Assembly (NCBI GenBank): GCA_024638625.1
Contig: JAHEJY010000006.1
Span: forward strand, 1 to 40,273
From: Actinomycetes bacterium
GTDB taxonomy: Bacteria > Actinomycetota > Acidimicrobiia > Spongiisociales > SHLN01
Direction of reading: 5' to 3'
Length of the DNA: 40,273 bases
Within the stretch, counting starts at the first letter, position 1, and every line of letters starts with the position of its first letter. The translations under genes and the position numbers were made by a program. Positions 17,247 through 24,788 of this stretch are shown here, piece after piece. The notes beneath the pieces were generated by a model. That model was not told the origin of the DNA. It ran no database searches and saw nothing but the letters and a program-made list of their open reading frames with translations.

Positions 17247-19014
17247 ACCGGGGCTCATAGCACAGATCGTTCCGGCGATTCCCACGTTCGCGGTCGACGA
17301 CGGTTTCAGCTATTCGGTTCCCACAGGCCTCGACGTGCGGGTTGGCTCGATTGTCAGGGTTCCCGTTGGAAACCGCCGGAAACGTGGCTACGTGATCTCC
17401 ATGCGGCACGGCGGCGGCGAAGGATTGAAGCCAATCGCGTCTGTATCGGGCGACTACCCGGCGTTTTCGTCCGCGGGAGTCGAGGTTCTCCGGTGGATCG
17501 CAACTCACTACGTGGCACCCATGTCGGTCGTCCTGGCAAAAACCACACCCCCCAATCTCCCCAGAGCCATCCGCTTGCCGAAGCTGTCGGAACCGGCCCG
17601 AACGCCCGCGTCGCCCGATCCTATGTTTACAACCGCGGCAGCGGCGCGGAAACGAACTCCGGCGAGCGCGATACTCGTGCGAGAAAATGTGCCGGCGGCC
17701 ATCGCCGGACTGGTGGGTCCGGCCCTTCATCATTCGTTGTCGGCCATGGTCATCGCTCCTACCGTCGTCGAGGCAGAACGAATCGGTGCGAGCCTCGAAG
17801 TCTGGTTTGGCAATCGCGTGGTCGTCACACATAGCCAGCTCGAGCCGAAGGTGAGAACCAGGGCCTGGGTGAGATCGGCAGCCCAGAGAGGCAACGTTCT
17901 GGTCGGGACCCGCGAGGGGGCCCTGTGGCCGGTGGCTGATCTCGCAATTGCCATTGCGATTGAAGAGGAACGACCGGCCATGAAGGAACCGCAAACCCCG
18001 ACGTTGCATGTGCGAGAGGTGTTGCGAAAACGGGCAGCCATTGAGAAGTTTGCGATGGCTTACGTTGGGCCTTCGGCGTCGACTGATCTCATCGCAGCAG
18101 GCGTGCGGGTTGTGACCACCTCGACCAGACTATGGCCGCTCGTCGAGGTGGTCGACCGTTCGGAGGAACCCCCGGATGGGCGATTGCTCAGTCCGGCGGC
18201 CACATCCGCTCTCAGGAACGCTTTCAAGGGCGGAAAGCGCCTGTTCGTCTTCGCCCATCGCCGCGGCTACGCACCTGCATTCCGGTGCGTGCAATGCCGG
18301 GCAGTTCGGACGTGTCCTTCGTGTGAAGCACGCTTGGGTCGGGGGAGCACATGTGAACGGTGTGGCAACGAGTCCGGTGCATGTTCCCGCTGCGGCGGAG
18401 ACCGGTTCGAGCCCCTCGGTGCAGGTGTGGATCGGATCGCCGAACGGGTCGGTCGGATGCTCGACGCTGATCCGTCCCAATCCACCTATCGCAGGCAGGT
18501 TTCCGTCGGGACCGAAGCTGACCTCGCGGCAGCCTCATCCGTAGACCTCGCCCTGGTTGTGGATGCGGATGGGTTGATCTCGGCCCCGCACTATCGGGCC
18601 CGCGAACGAGCCCTTCAGGTGATGATCCGGGTGGCGAGACTCGTGGAGCGGGGGCGGGGGAACCGGCTGATCGTCCAGACCAGTCACCCGTCCGATCCGG
18701 TCGTAGTGGCTTTGCGTAGGGGCGACGCGTCCGAGTTCATGATGGATCAATTCGAAGAGCGTGCTCGTCTGGTCTTGCCGCCGGCGGGTGAGGTACTCGT
18801 CGTCGAGACGTCCGACCCTACGGAAGAACTCCCGGGCCTCGCGGCTGCCCGGGGCGTTGACGTATTTGGCCCTGCGCCCGCCGGACACGGGTTCCGGTGG
18901 CTGGTCCAGGGTCGCGATCTGCGTGCCTTTCGCATCGGATTGCGTGATGTGGTTCACACCTGGAGACAAAACGGCATCACTGTGCGCGTCGATGCAGATC
19001 CACGAGACCTGTGA
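17233..19014 (+). CDS. priA: PriA-like primosomal protein lacking helicase motifs
   Basis: PriA restarts stalled replication forks. This 593-residue protein keeps the N-terminal 3'-DNA-end binding region (FAVDDGFSYSVP...VGSIVRVPVGNRRKRGYVI). It also keeps the eight-cysteine zinc region near 355-395 (CVQC, CPSC, CERC, CSRC) and the C-terminal domain. The Walker A segment (GxTGSGKT) is absent, and the DEAH position reads EEERP near 237-241. Loss of helicase motifs is known for actinobacterial PriA and implies a loading or scaffold role only. It starts with TTG inside coaBC (14-bp overlap). metK, which often separates coaBC and priA in Streptomyces, is absent. Confidence 0.92.
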   Translation: MSDAEPGLIAQIVPAIPTFAVDDGFSYSVPTGLDVRVGSIVRVPVGNRRKRGYVISMRHGGGEGLKPIASVSGDYPAFSSAGVEVLRWIATHYVAPMSVVLAKTTPPNLPRAIRLPKLSEPARTPASPDPMFTTAAAARKRTPASAILVRENVPAAIAGLVGPALHHSLSAMVIAPTVVEAERIGASLEVWFGNRVVVTHSQLEPKVRTRAWVRSAAQRGNVLVGTREGALWPVADLAIAIAIEEERPAMKEPQTPTLHVREVLRKRAAIEKFAMAYVGPSASTDLIAAGVRVVTTSTRLWPLVEVVDRSEEPPDGRLLSPAATSALRNAFKGGKRLFVFAHRRGYAPAFRCVQCRAVRTCPSCEARLGRGSTCERCGNESGACSRCGGDRFEPLGAGVDRIAERVGRMLDADPSQSTYRRQVSVGTEADLAAASSVDLALVVDADGLISAPHYRARERALQVMIRVARLVERGRGNRLIVQTSHPSDPVVVALRRGDASEFMMDQFEERARLVLPPAGEVLVVETSDPTEELPGLAAARGVDVFGPAPAGHGFRWLVQGRDLRAFRIGLRDVVHTWRQNGITVRVDADPRDL

Positions 19015-19031
19015 CCTATCCTCACTCCGCC

Positions 19032-19517
19032 ATGGCGATATACCCGATTAGAACGTTTGGCGATCCCATTCTTCGAACGAAAGCCGAGCCCGTCTCGGAC
19101 TTCGACCGTCATCTCGAACGGCTGGTGGAAGATATGCTCGAAACCATGTACGACGCGCCCGGTGTGGGCCTGGCTGCCCCACAAATTGGGATCTCGAAGC
19201 GAGTGTTTGTGTACGACATCGGAGAAGGACCGGGGGCGGTCGTCAATCCGGAGATCTTGGAAACAAGCGGGACGTTTGAGTTCGACGAAGGTTGCTTGTC
19301 TATCCCGGGCCATTTCTGGCCCATAACCCGGCCCGAATATGCCCGGGTGGCGGGACAAGACGTTGACGGCCAACCGATCGAGCTGGAAGGCGACGAGCTC
19401 ATGGGAAGAATGCTTCAGCACGAGGTTGACCATCTCGCAGGTACGTTGCTCATCAAGAGGCTCGAACGAGACCTGAAGACCGAGTTCATGCGCGAGTGGC
19501 GCCAGGCGCAGCTCTGA
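19032..19517 (+). CDS. def: Peptide deformylase
   Basis: Removes the formyl group from nascent N-terminal methionine; a metal hydrolase. All three signatures are in place: GVGLAAPQ (44-51), EGCLS with the metal ligand Cys (86-90) and HEVDH (130-134). Length 161. An in-frame GTG at 19011 overlapping the priA stop is possible. ATG 19032 is preferred because homologues begin at AIYPIRxFGDP and because a TANNNT box (TATCCT, 19017-19022) lies 9 nt before it, as at aroC. fmt follows, the classic def-fmt pair. Confidence 0.96.
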   Translation: MAIYPIRTFGDPILRTKAEPVSDFDRHLERLVEDMLETMYDAPGVGLAAPQIGISKRVFVYDIGEGPGAVVNPEILETSGTFEFDEGCLSIPGHFWPITRPEYARVAGQDVDGQPIELEGDELMGRMLQHEVDHLAGTLLIKRLERDLKTEFMREWRQAQL

Positions 19518-19533
19518 TTCCGGGATGCTCTAA

Positions 19534-20448
19534 ATGACCCGTGTTGCCTTCTTTGGAACTCCGTCAGCGGCGGTCCCCTCACTGGCTGCCATCTCTGAAG
19601 TCGCCGAGGTCGCGTTGGTGGTAACCCGCCCAGATAGACCCCAGGGCCGCTCGAAGCAGTTGGTGGCCCCCCCGGTGAAAGTTGCGGCAAGCCAATGGGG
19701 CATGAGGATCGCTCAACCCGATCGGCCGGGCGAGCTCATCGATGAGATGATGGGAGTGGACGTCGCAGTTGTTGTTGCCTATGGCCAGATCATCCCCAAC
19801 GCGTTGCTTATTGCGCCGAGACGTGGATTTGTAAACCTCCATTTTTCCCTGCTACCCCGCTGGCGTGGGGCGGCGCCGGTTGCCCGGGCCATACTCGCCG
19901 GCGACGATCACACCGGCGTGAGCCTCATGCAACTCGACTCGGGTCTCGATACCGGCCCGGTCTTTGCCACGTGGCGCACAGCGATCGACGGATTAGAAAC
20001 CACGGGAACCCTGACGGCCAGGCTCGCGGGTGTCGGGGCAGCACTTTTGGCAAGTCAGCTGCAGGAGTATGCCGACGGAACCATTCAACTGATGGATCAG
20101 GTCAACGAGTATGCGACGATGGCACCCAAGCTCGAGACATCCGAAGCCCAACTCGATCCCCGGATCGACCGCGCTCAGGCGCTGTGTCACGTTCGGGCAT
20201 TCAATCCGAGCCCGGGCGCATGGATTGATGTTGACGGTGAACGCATCAAAGTCTGGAAGGCAACCCGGGCTCCGGTACAGGTGCCGTCTGGATTCTTGGA
20301 TGTGAGCTCCGGGGCGGCTCTGCTTGGTCTATCGGACGGAACGATTGAACTCCTCGAGGTGCAACCAGCCGGCAAACGGCGCATGCGAGGAGCGGAATGG
20401 GCGCGAGGTGTCACATGGGAGTCCCTCCCGCTTGATCGGCCGGGATAG
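19534..20448 (+). CDS. fmt: Methionyl-tRNA formyltransferase
   Basis: Formylates initiator Met-tRNA using 10-formyl-tetrahydrofolate. The 304-residue protein has the RPDRPQGR loop (32-39), AYGQIIP near 82-88, catalytic Asn101 and His103 in the NLHFSLLPRWRGAAP block, and catalytic Asp139 in SGLDTGP. The C-terminal OB-like domain (about 205-304) binds tRNA and contains VRAFNPSPGAW. It starts 16 bp after def. The rsmB gene that usually follows fmt in actinobacteria is missing; rpe comes next instead. Confidence 0.96.
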   Translation: MTRVAFFGTPSAAVPSLAAISEVAEVALVVTRPDRPQGRSKQLVAPPVKVAASQWGMRIAQPDRPGELIDEMMGVDVAVVVAYGQIIPNALLIAPRRGFVNLHFSLLPRWRGAAPVARAILAGDDHTGVSLMQLDSGLDTGPVFATWRTAIDGLETTGTLTARLAGVGAALLASQLQEYADGTIQLMDQVNEYATMAPKLETSEAQLDPRIDRAQALCHVRAFNPSPGAWIDVDGERIKVWKATRAPVQVPSGFLDVSSGAALLGLSDGTIELLEVQPAGKRRMRGAEWARGVTWESLPLDRPG

Positions 20449-20462
20449 CAGAAACGTACACT
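20432..20462 (+). promoter_or_regulatory. Candidate promoter for rpe
   Basis: TTGATC (20432-20437) and TACACT (20457-20462) resemble -35 and -10 boxes with a 19-nt spacer, somewhat long. They overlap the end of fmt and lie 38 nt before the rpe start. The prediction is by eye only. Confidence 0.3.
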
Positions 20463-20500
20463 GCAGGCGCTACGCCAGGAATCCAGGAATAGGGAGATCA

Positions 20501-21157
20501 GTGAAGCCAGCCAAGATCTATGCGTCCCCTCTTGCAGCCGATTTCTCCCGTCTCGGCGAGGAGATCAAGCTTGTCGAGGAGTACGTCGACGGTATTCATC
20601 TCGACGTGATGGATGGCCACTTCGTGCCGAATCTGTCCTTCGGAGCCGCCGTCATCAAATCCCTGCGACCGCTCACCAAGCTGCATTTCGACACGCAACT
20701 GATGATGACCAACCCGCACGAATACTTCGCCGACTTCGCCGAGGCCGGTTGTGAAGCGGTATCTGTGCATATCGAGGTCTATCCGGATCCCACAGCCGTC
20801 GCGGAAAAAGCGCGAGAGCATGGGCTGAAGTTCGGGCTTGCTCTCAATCCGCCCACGCCTGCCGATGCCGTCGCGCCTTATATGGATCTGTGCGACCATT
20901 TCCTCGTAATGACCGTGAATCCGGGCTTTGGCGGCCAGAGCTTCCTGGAATCTGTGCTGCCGAAAATCGAAAAAGTGCGAGAAAGGGTTGATTCGAACGA
21001 CCTAGGTGCCGATGTACAAGTCGACGGTGGGATCACCGCCACGACAGCGCCATTGGCCCGATCAGCTGGAGCCGAGGCCTTTGTGGTGGGCACTGCTCTT
21101 TTTCGAGCAGACAACCCCGTCGATGCAGCGAAAGCGATACGAGAGGCTTTGAGTTAG
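20501..21157 (+). CDS. rpe: Ribulose-phosphate 3-epimerase
   Basis: Interconverts ribulose-5-phosphate and xylulose-5-phosphate; metal-dependent TIM barrel. The 218-residue protein has LDVMDGHFVPNLSFG with the His-x-Asp metal/catalytic pair just before it. It also has MTVNPGFGGQSFL near 140-152 and VDGGIT with the second catalytic Asp near 174. The usual DxHLM motif reads DTQLM: residue 66 is Gln instead of a conserved metal-binding His. The GTG start is set by AGGGAG at 20491-20496. Because ribulose-5-phosphate is a riboflavin precursor, its nearness to the rib operon makes sense, though other genes intervene. Confidence 0.94.
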   Translation: MKPAKIYASPLAADFSRLGEEIKLVEEYVDGIHLDVMDGHFVPNLSFGAAVIKSLRPLTKLHFDTQLMMTNPHEYFADFAEAGCEAVSVHIEVYPDPTAVAEKAREHGLKFGLALNPPTPADAVAPYMDLCDHFLVMTVNPGFGGQSFLESVLPKIEKVRERVDSNDLGADVQVDGGITATTAPLARSAGAEAFVVGTALFRADNPVDAAKAIREALS

Positions 21158-21159
21158 GT

Positions 21160-22086
21160 ATGGGTCAGCGGATCTTTGTCGCCGATGATGATCCAGACAT
21201 CGTTCATTTCGTCCGGGTCAACCTGGAACTCGATGGCTACGAGGTGGATTCGGCCAGTGACGGCAAGCAGGCGCTTGCGGCCATTACAGCCAATCCTCCT
21301 GATCTCGTGATCCTCGACATCATGATGCCCGGAATGGACGGACTGTCTGTGTTGCGTCGCATGCGGACGCATCCTGCCACGGCCAATATCTCCGTCATCA
21401 TCCTCACGGCAAAAGCACTCCCGCAGGATCGCGTCGAGGGTCTCCAACTCGGAGCCGATGACTATGTAACAAAGCCATTCGAATTCGACGAGCTCGTCGC
21501 CAGAATCCAAACCGTCCTGGCCAGAGCACAGGCCAACCGCGACCTGTCGCCGCTGACGGGACTACCTGGCAACTTTCGCATCTCGCAAGAGCTCGAGCGT
21601 CGGATCGACTCAGGTAAGCCGTTTGCGCTCGTGCATGCAGACCTCGACAATTTCAAAGCCTTCAACGATCACTACGGCTTCATGCGCGGCGACGGTGTGA
21701 TCAAGTTCTCTGCACATGTGCTGCTCGAAGCCCAGGCTGCCTTGGAAGAGGCGGAGCCATTCATTGGACATATCGGCGGCGACGACTTCATCGCCCTGGT
21801 CGATCCCGAGCGTGTCGAGGACTTCTGCAAAACCGTGATTCGCACGTTCGATGAAGGCGTGCTCGATTTCTATGACACGGCCGACGTGCTGCGCGGCTAC
21901 ATCGAAGTGGTCGACCGTCGCGGTGAGCGTCATGCGTTTCCGCTGACGTCGATCTCGCTGGGTGTTGTCACCAACCAGCATCGCCCCATCCAAAACCAAT
22001 GGGAGGCGTCGGCGATCGCATCCGAGATGAAGGAACACGCCAAACGTCAGGCCGGCTCTGTCTACGAGATCGATCGCCGTACTTAG
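21160..22086 (+). CDS. Response regulator with GGDEF-type diguanylate cyclase domain
   Basis: Residues 1-120 are a receiver domain with the acidic pocket Asp10/Asp11, phospho-acceptor Asp53 in LVILDIMMPGMDG and Lys105 in VTKPFEFDEL. Residues about 128-305 are a GGDEF domain with DLDNFKAFNDHYGFMRGDGVI and GGDDF at 206-210 (Glu to Asp at the fourth position). The usual RxxD inhibitory site five residues upstream is not seen. If active it would make cyclic di-GMP upon phosphorylation; the GGDDF form leaves activity open. It begins 2 bp after rpe, so it is co-transcribed with a metabolic gene, and no cognate kinase is adjacent. The GAF kinase at 37737 is distant. Confidence 0.9.
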   Translation: MGQRIFVADDDPDIVHFVRVNLELDGYEVDSASDGKQALAAITANPPDLVILDIMMPGMDGLSVLRRMRTHPATANISVIILTAKALPQDRVEGLQLGADDYVTKPFEFDELVARIQTVLARAQANRDLSPLTGLPGNFRISQELERRIDSGKPFALVHADLDNFKAFNDHYGFMRGDGVIKFSAHVLLEAQAALEEAEPFIGHIGGDDFIALVDPERVEDFCKTVIRTFDEGVLDFYDTADVLRGYIEVVDRRGERHAFPLTSISLGVVTNQHRPIQNQWEASAIASEMKEHAKRQAGSVYEIDRRT

Positions 22087-22300
22087 GGGCGGCGGTTACA
22101 CGCTCCACTTGGCCGGACCTACCGTACGCGGGAAGTGGTCTAAGTCGGCCGTGATCGTGGCTTTGGGGAGCTACCGCCTTGATGGCATGCCGAATGAGCC
22201 TCAAGCCCCTTTGCGTAGATCTTCTGCTAACGACCAACGTTAATTCTTGTCGTAGAGCCGTAGTAAGTTCCAATTCGACGCAGCGACAGAAGGAGACATC
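22087..22300. other. Intergenic region before the VOC gene
   Basis: 214 bp without a convincing gene. A stem can form between CCACTT (22105-22110) and AAGTGG (22133-22138), but no T run follows. The last 20 bp carry the strong ribosome site AGAAGGAG for the next gene. I see no clear -10/-35 pair. Confidence 0.4.
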
Positions 22301-23104
22301 ATGCCGACGCGAGACAGTTACGCCCATGGAGTGCCAAGTTGGGTTGACCTGGGGACGACCGACGTCGAAGGTGCCAAGAAGTTTTACGGAGCAGTGTTTG
22401 GGTGGGAGGCAGAAGATGTGCCGACCGAGCAGGGGATGGAGTACACGATGTTCCGCCAGAACGGCAAGGCGGTCGCCGGGATGGGACCGATTACACCAGA
22501 GCAGGCCGAAGCCGGGATGCCCCCTTTTTGGGGCAGCTATGTCAATGTCGATAGCGTTGACGACACTATCACCGCGACGACGGCGTCGGGTGGCAGCGTT
22601 GTGATGCCGGCAATGGATGTCATGGATACCGGTCGGATGGCCTTTATCAGTGATCCCACCGGTGCTTCGATCGGCTTGTGGCAGGCTGGCACCCACAAGG
22701 GCGCCGAGCTCGTGAACGAACATGGTTCGCTGTTCTGGAATGAGCTGATGACCGACGACACCGCCGCGGCAACGACGTTCTACGGAGACGTTTTCGGCTG
22801 GCTGCCTGAGGTCACCGATATGCCGACCGGGCCATATACATCCTTCTGGGCGGGAGGCAAGGTCGAGGGCAATTCGGCTGCGGGAATGATGGGAAAGACC
22901 GAGGATATGGGCGAGTTTCCGAACTACTGGAGCGTCTATTTCGCGGTCGACGATGTCGATGCCATGCTTGGATCCGTCAAGGACAACGGAGGACAGGTCA
23001 TCATGGCGCCAATGGACATTCCGGAGGTAGGTCGGTTTGCAGTGGTTCAGGACCCACAGGGTGCAACCTTCTCGGTCATGAAGCCGGCGAACCCGCAGAC
23101 GTAG
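22301..23104 (+). CDS. Two-domain VOC (glyoxalase/bleomycin-resistance fold) protein
   Basis: The 267-residue protein is a tandem of two vicinal-oxygen-chelate domains (about 10-125 and 137-262). Each has a W-x-(D/E)L start, an AxxFYGxVFGW segment (GAKKFYGAVFGW; AATTFYGDVFGW) and a closing DPxGAxxxxx strand. Such paired proteins are common in actinobacteria (for example the hydroxylase-like CFP-30B family), but the substrate is not known. Metal-ligand positions are not all obvious, so a catalytic role is not assured. A strong Shine-Dalgarno (AAGGAG) precedes the ATG. It appears to be a single-gene unit. Confidence 0.9.
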   Translation: MPTRDSYAHGVPSWVDLGTTDVEGAKKFYGAVFGWEAEDVPTEQGMEYTMFRQNGKAVAGMGPITPEQAEAGMPPFWGSYVNVDSVDDTITATTASGGSVVMPAMDVMDTGRMAFISDPTGASIGLWQAGTHKGAELVNEHGSLFWNELMTDDTAAATTFYGDVFGWLPEVTDMPTGPYTSFWAGGKVEGNSAAGMMGKTEDMGEFPNYWSVYFAVDDVDAMLGSVKDNGGQVIMAPMDIPEVGRFAVVQDPQGATFSVMKPANPQT

Positions 23105-23116
23105 CCAAAGCAAAGT

Positions 23117-23159
23117 ACCGGGGCCCGGGAAGTGCTCTCACAGAGTTATGGCGCCCGGT
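23117..23159 (+). terminator. Weak candidate terminator after the VOC gene
   Basis: ACCGGG (23117-23122) pairs with CCCGGT (23154-23159), GCC pairs with GGC inside it, and a small CTCT/AGAG hairpin sits at the tip. The following TTCTTGGTTG is only moderately T-rich, so termination is uncertain. Confidence 0.3.
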
Positions 23160-23293
23160 TCTTGGTTGTAGGGCCTCACCGCCCAACGGCGATTCACGCA
23201 GATGTTATTCCGGCCTTTCCTCTGGTGTCCGGGTGACACGTCCTGCCGTGAGGTAGTGAGGCTGGTCTGACCTTTCCCGTGCCGATCAGGCCA

Positions 23294-23299
23294 TATGCT
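23294..23299 (+). promoter_or_regulatory. Candidate -10 box for leaderless MFS gene
   Basis: TATGCT fits TANNNT and lies 6 nt before ATG 23306. It supports using this ATG over the in-frame GTG at 23279. No convincing -35 box is present. Confidence 0.35.
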
Positions 23300-23305
23300 T
23301 TCGGG

Positions 23306-24457
23306 ATGGGTCGGGTCTCGTTGCGTACGCTTTTGGTCATTGCGTTTGCCAGCTTTGCGGGACTCGGGCTGGCCAGCAATCTCCTCGGGACGTCATGGCC
23401 GAGCATGCAAGTCGAGTTCGACCGCCCCGTGGCCGACCTCGGCTTCCTCATTGCGGTAGGCATTGCTGCCGGTGGCGTGGCCGCGGCAGCGAGTGGCCGG
23501 ATCGGACGGTTGATCGGCTCCGGTGCGATGCTGGTGACCGCCATGACAATGTTCACAGGCTCCCTCGTTGTGTTCTCTCTGGCGTCGGAGTGGGGATTCA
23601 TCGTGTTGGCCATGGTCGTTGGAGGCATCGGCCATGGCCTGCTCGATCCGACGATCAACACGCACGTCGCAAAAGAGCACGGCACCCGGATGATGAACCT
23701 TCTTCATTCGAGCTTCGGCATCGGAGGTATCTTCGGGCCACTTCTGGTGGCCTGGTCGCTCACCGGCAGTGGGAGCTGGCGCTGGGCCTTCGGAGCTACC
23801 GGCGCGGCCGGCCTACTGATGCTCGCATCGGTGTTCGCAACACGAAATGATTGGCACAAGGTTCCGCCGCCGACGCCGAATGCACCGCGAGATGTCGATA
23901 TCTTCTGGTCGTCACTCCCGTACTTGCTGTCGTTCTCGCTGGCCGTCGGGGTTGAGATCGCTCTCGGCCAATGGGCTTTCTCCGTCCTGACTGAACGGGG
24001 TACGGCGGTAGCGGCTGCCGCGCGCTTTGTCGCCTCATTTTGGGGTGGGCTCACGGTGGGCCGTCTGATCGGGGTGGTGGTCGGCGACCGCGTCCCGCAG
24101 CGAACGACTCTCATGATGAGCGCCTCGGGAGTCGGGTTCGGTCTTCTGGTGTTGGCGATCAATCCCGCAGGGCTCGGACCCTGGGGACTACCGATCGCAG
24201 GCTTTGGGATGGCGCTCGTGTTTCCGACGATGGTTGTCGCCTCGGCCAGGCGATTCGGCGACCAGGCCGACATTGTCATCGGATGGTCGTTGGCGGCGGC
24301 ATCCGCCGGCGGAGCGGCGGTTCCCTGGATCGTCGGGATCGCCGGATCCCGACTTGGTCTCGATGCGATTCCTCCGCTCTTGTTGCTGGGTGTGGCAGCT
24401 CTGACCGTGACCTTCTGGATAGCTACTTCGCGACGCTTTCGGGCTGTGGCATCCTGA
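23306..24457 (+). CDS. Major facilitator superfamily transporter
   Basis: A 383-residue membrane protein with about 12 hydrophobic helices arranged as two halves of six, typical of MFS. The first cytosolic loop region contains GRIGRLIGSG. A family-like segment GGIGHGLLDPTINTHVAKEHG...MMNLLHSSFGIGGIFGPLL lies near 110-155; similar blocks occur in FucP/YbjJ-like MFS members. The substrate cannot be told. An earlier GTG at 23279 would add nine residues; ATG 23306 is favoured by the -10-like box just upstream. It ends 17 bp before the FMN riboswitch and has its own orientation-matched but probably separate transcription. It is not an obvious riboflavin transporter (no RibM/RibU features). Confidence 0.85.
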   Translation: MGRVSLRTLLVIAFASFAGLGLASNLLGTSWPSMQVEFDRPVADLGFLIAVGIAAGGVAAAASGRIGRLIGSGAMLVTAMTMFTGSLVVFSLASEWGFIVLAMVVGGIGHGLLDPTINTHVAKEHGTRMMNLLHSSFGIGGIFGPLLVAWSLTGSGSWRWAFGATGAAGLLMLASVFATRNDWHKVPPPTPNAPRDVDIFWSSLPYLLSFSLAVGVEIALGQWAFSVLTERGTAVAAAARFVASFWGGLTVGRLIGVVVGDRVPQRTTLMMSASGVGFGLLVLAINPAGLGPWGLPIAGFGMALVFPTMVVASARRFGDQADIVIGWSLAAASAGGAAVPWIVGIAGSRLGLDAIPPLLLLGVAALTVTFWIATSRRFRAVAS

Positions 24458-24465
24458 CGTAAGAT
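24437..24465 (+). promoter_or_regulatory. Candidate promoter of the rib operon
   Basis: TTTCGG (24437-24442) and TAAGAT (24460-24465) are spaced by 17 nt. Initiation would fall near 24472, exactly at the 5' edge of the FMN riboswitch. The -10 is a good match, the -35 is weak. It overlaps the end of the MFS gene. Confidence 0.45.
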
Positions 24466-24474
24466 GGAGTTGTC

Positions 24475-24637
24475 CTACTTCAGGGCAGGGTGAAATTCCC
24501 TACCGGCGGTGATGCTGGTTCCGGCAATAGTCGGTTCGCACGCAAGCCCGCGACTCCTGAGGAACGCGCGAGCGTCCCCCGGGACTGATCTGGTGAAACT
24601 CCAGAGCCGACGGTCACAGTCCGGATGGGAGAAGTGG
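24475..24637 (+). ncRNA. FMN riboswitch (RFN element)
   Basis: The conserved RFN core is unmistakable. It runs AGGGCAGGGTGAAATTCCC, then ACCGGCGGT, a variable arm, AGCCCGCGA, GATCTGGTGAAACTCCAG, AGCCGACGGT and AGTCCGGATGGGAGAAG, in the proper order. The closing P1 stem pairs CTACTTC near 24475-24481 with GAAGTGG at 24631-24637. It binds FMN and turns down downstream riboflavin synthesis genes. About 150 nt separate it from the ribD start. No T-run terminator is present there. A CCTGC (24752-24756)/GCAGG (24774-24778) stem touches the ribD Shine-Dalgarno, so translational control is the likelier mode. Confidence 0.97.
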
Positions 24638-24788
24638 ACGAACAACGAGGCCGCTCGGCGCCGCTTCGCTCGACCTGTCGGTGTTACCCCGGCGATCGAG
24701 ATGACGGCGATGCCCGATGCCTGGTCGTTGGTCGACTCCTGGTTTCGCACACCTGCGTACCTCCCTGAAGCAGGCAGGAAGGACGACC

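Noticed and set aside
22105-22138. CCACTT/AAGTGG stem as a terminator after the GGDEF gene
   Set aside because: The loop is long, the stem is 6 bp and no T run follows.
21968-23113. 381-residue minus-strand ORF across the end of the GGDEF gene and the VOC gene
   Set aside because: It lies opposite two well-supported genes, its translation is rich in Arg, His and Cys with no recognisable domain, and its length is explained by codon bias on the plus strand.
24717-24788. Upstream ATG for ribD
   Set aside because: No ribosome site, residues unlike RibD, and TTG 24789 has AGGAAGGA at proper spacing.
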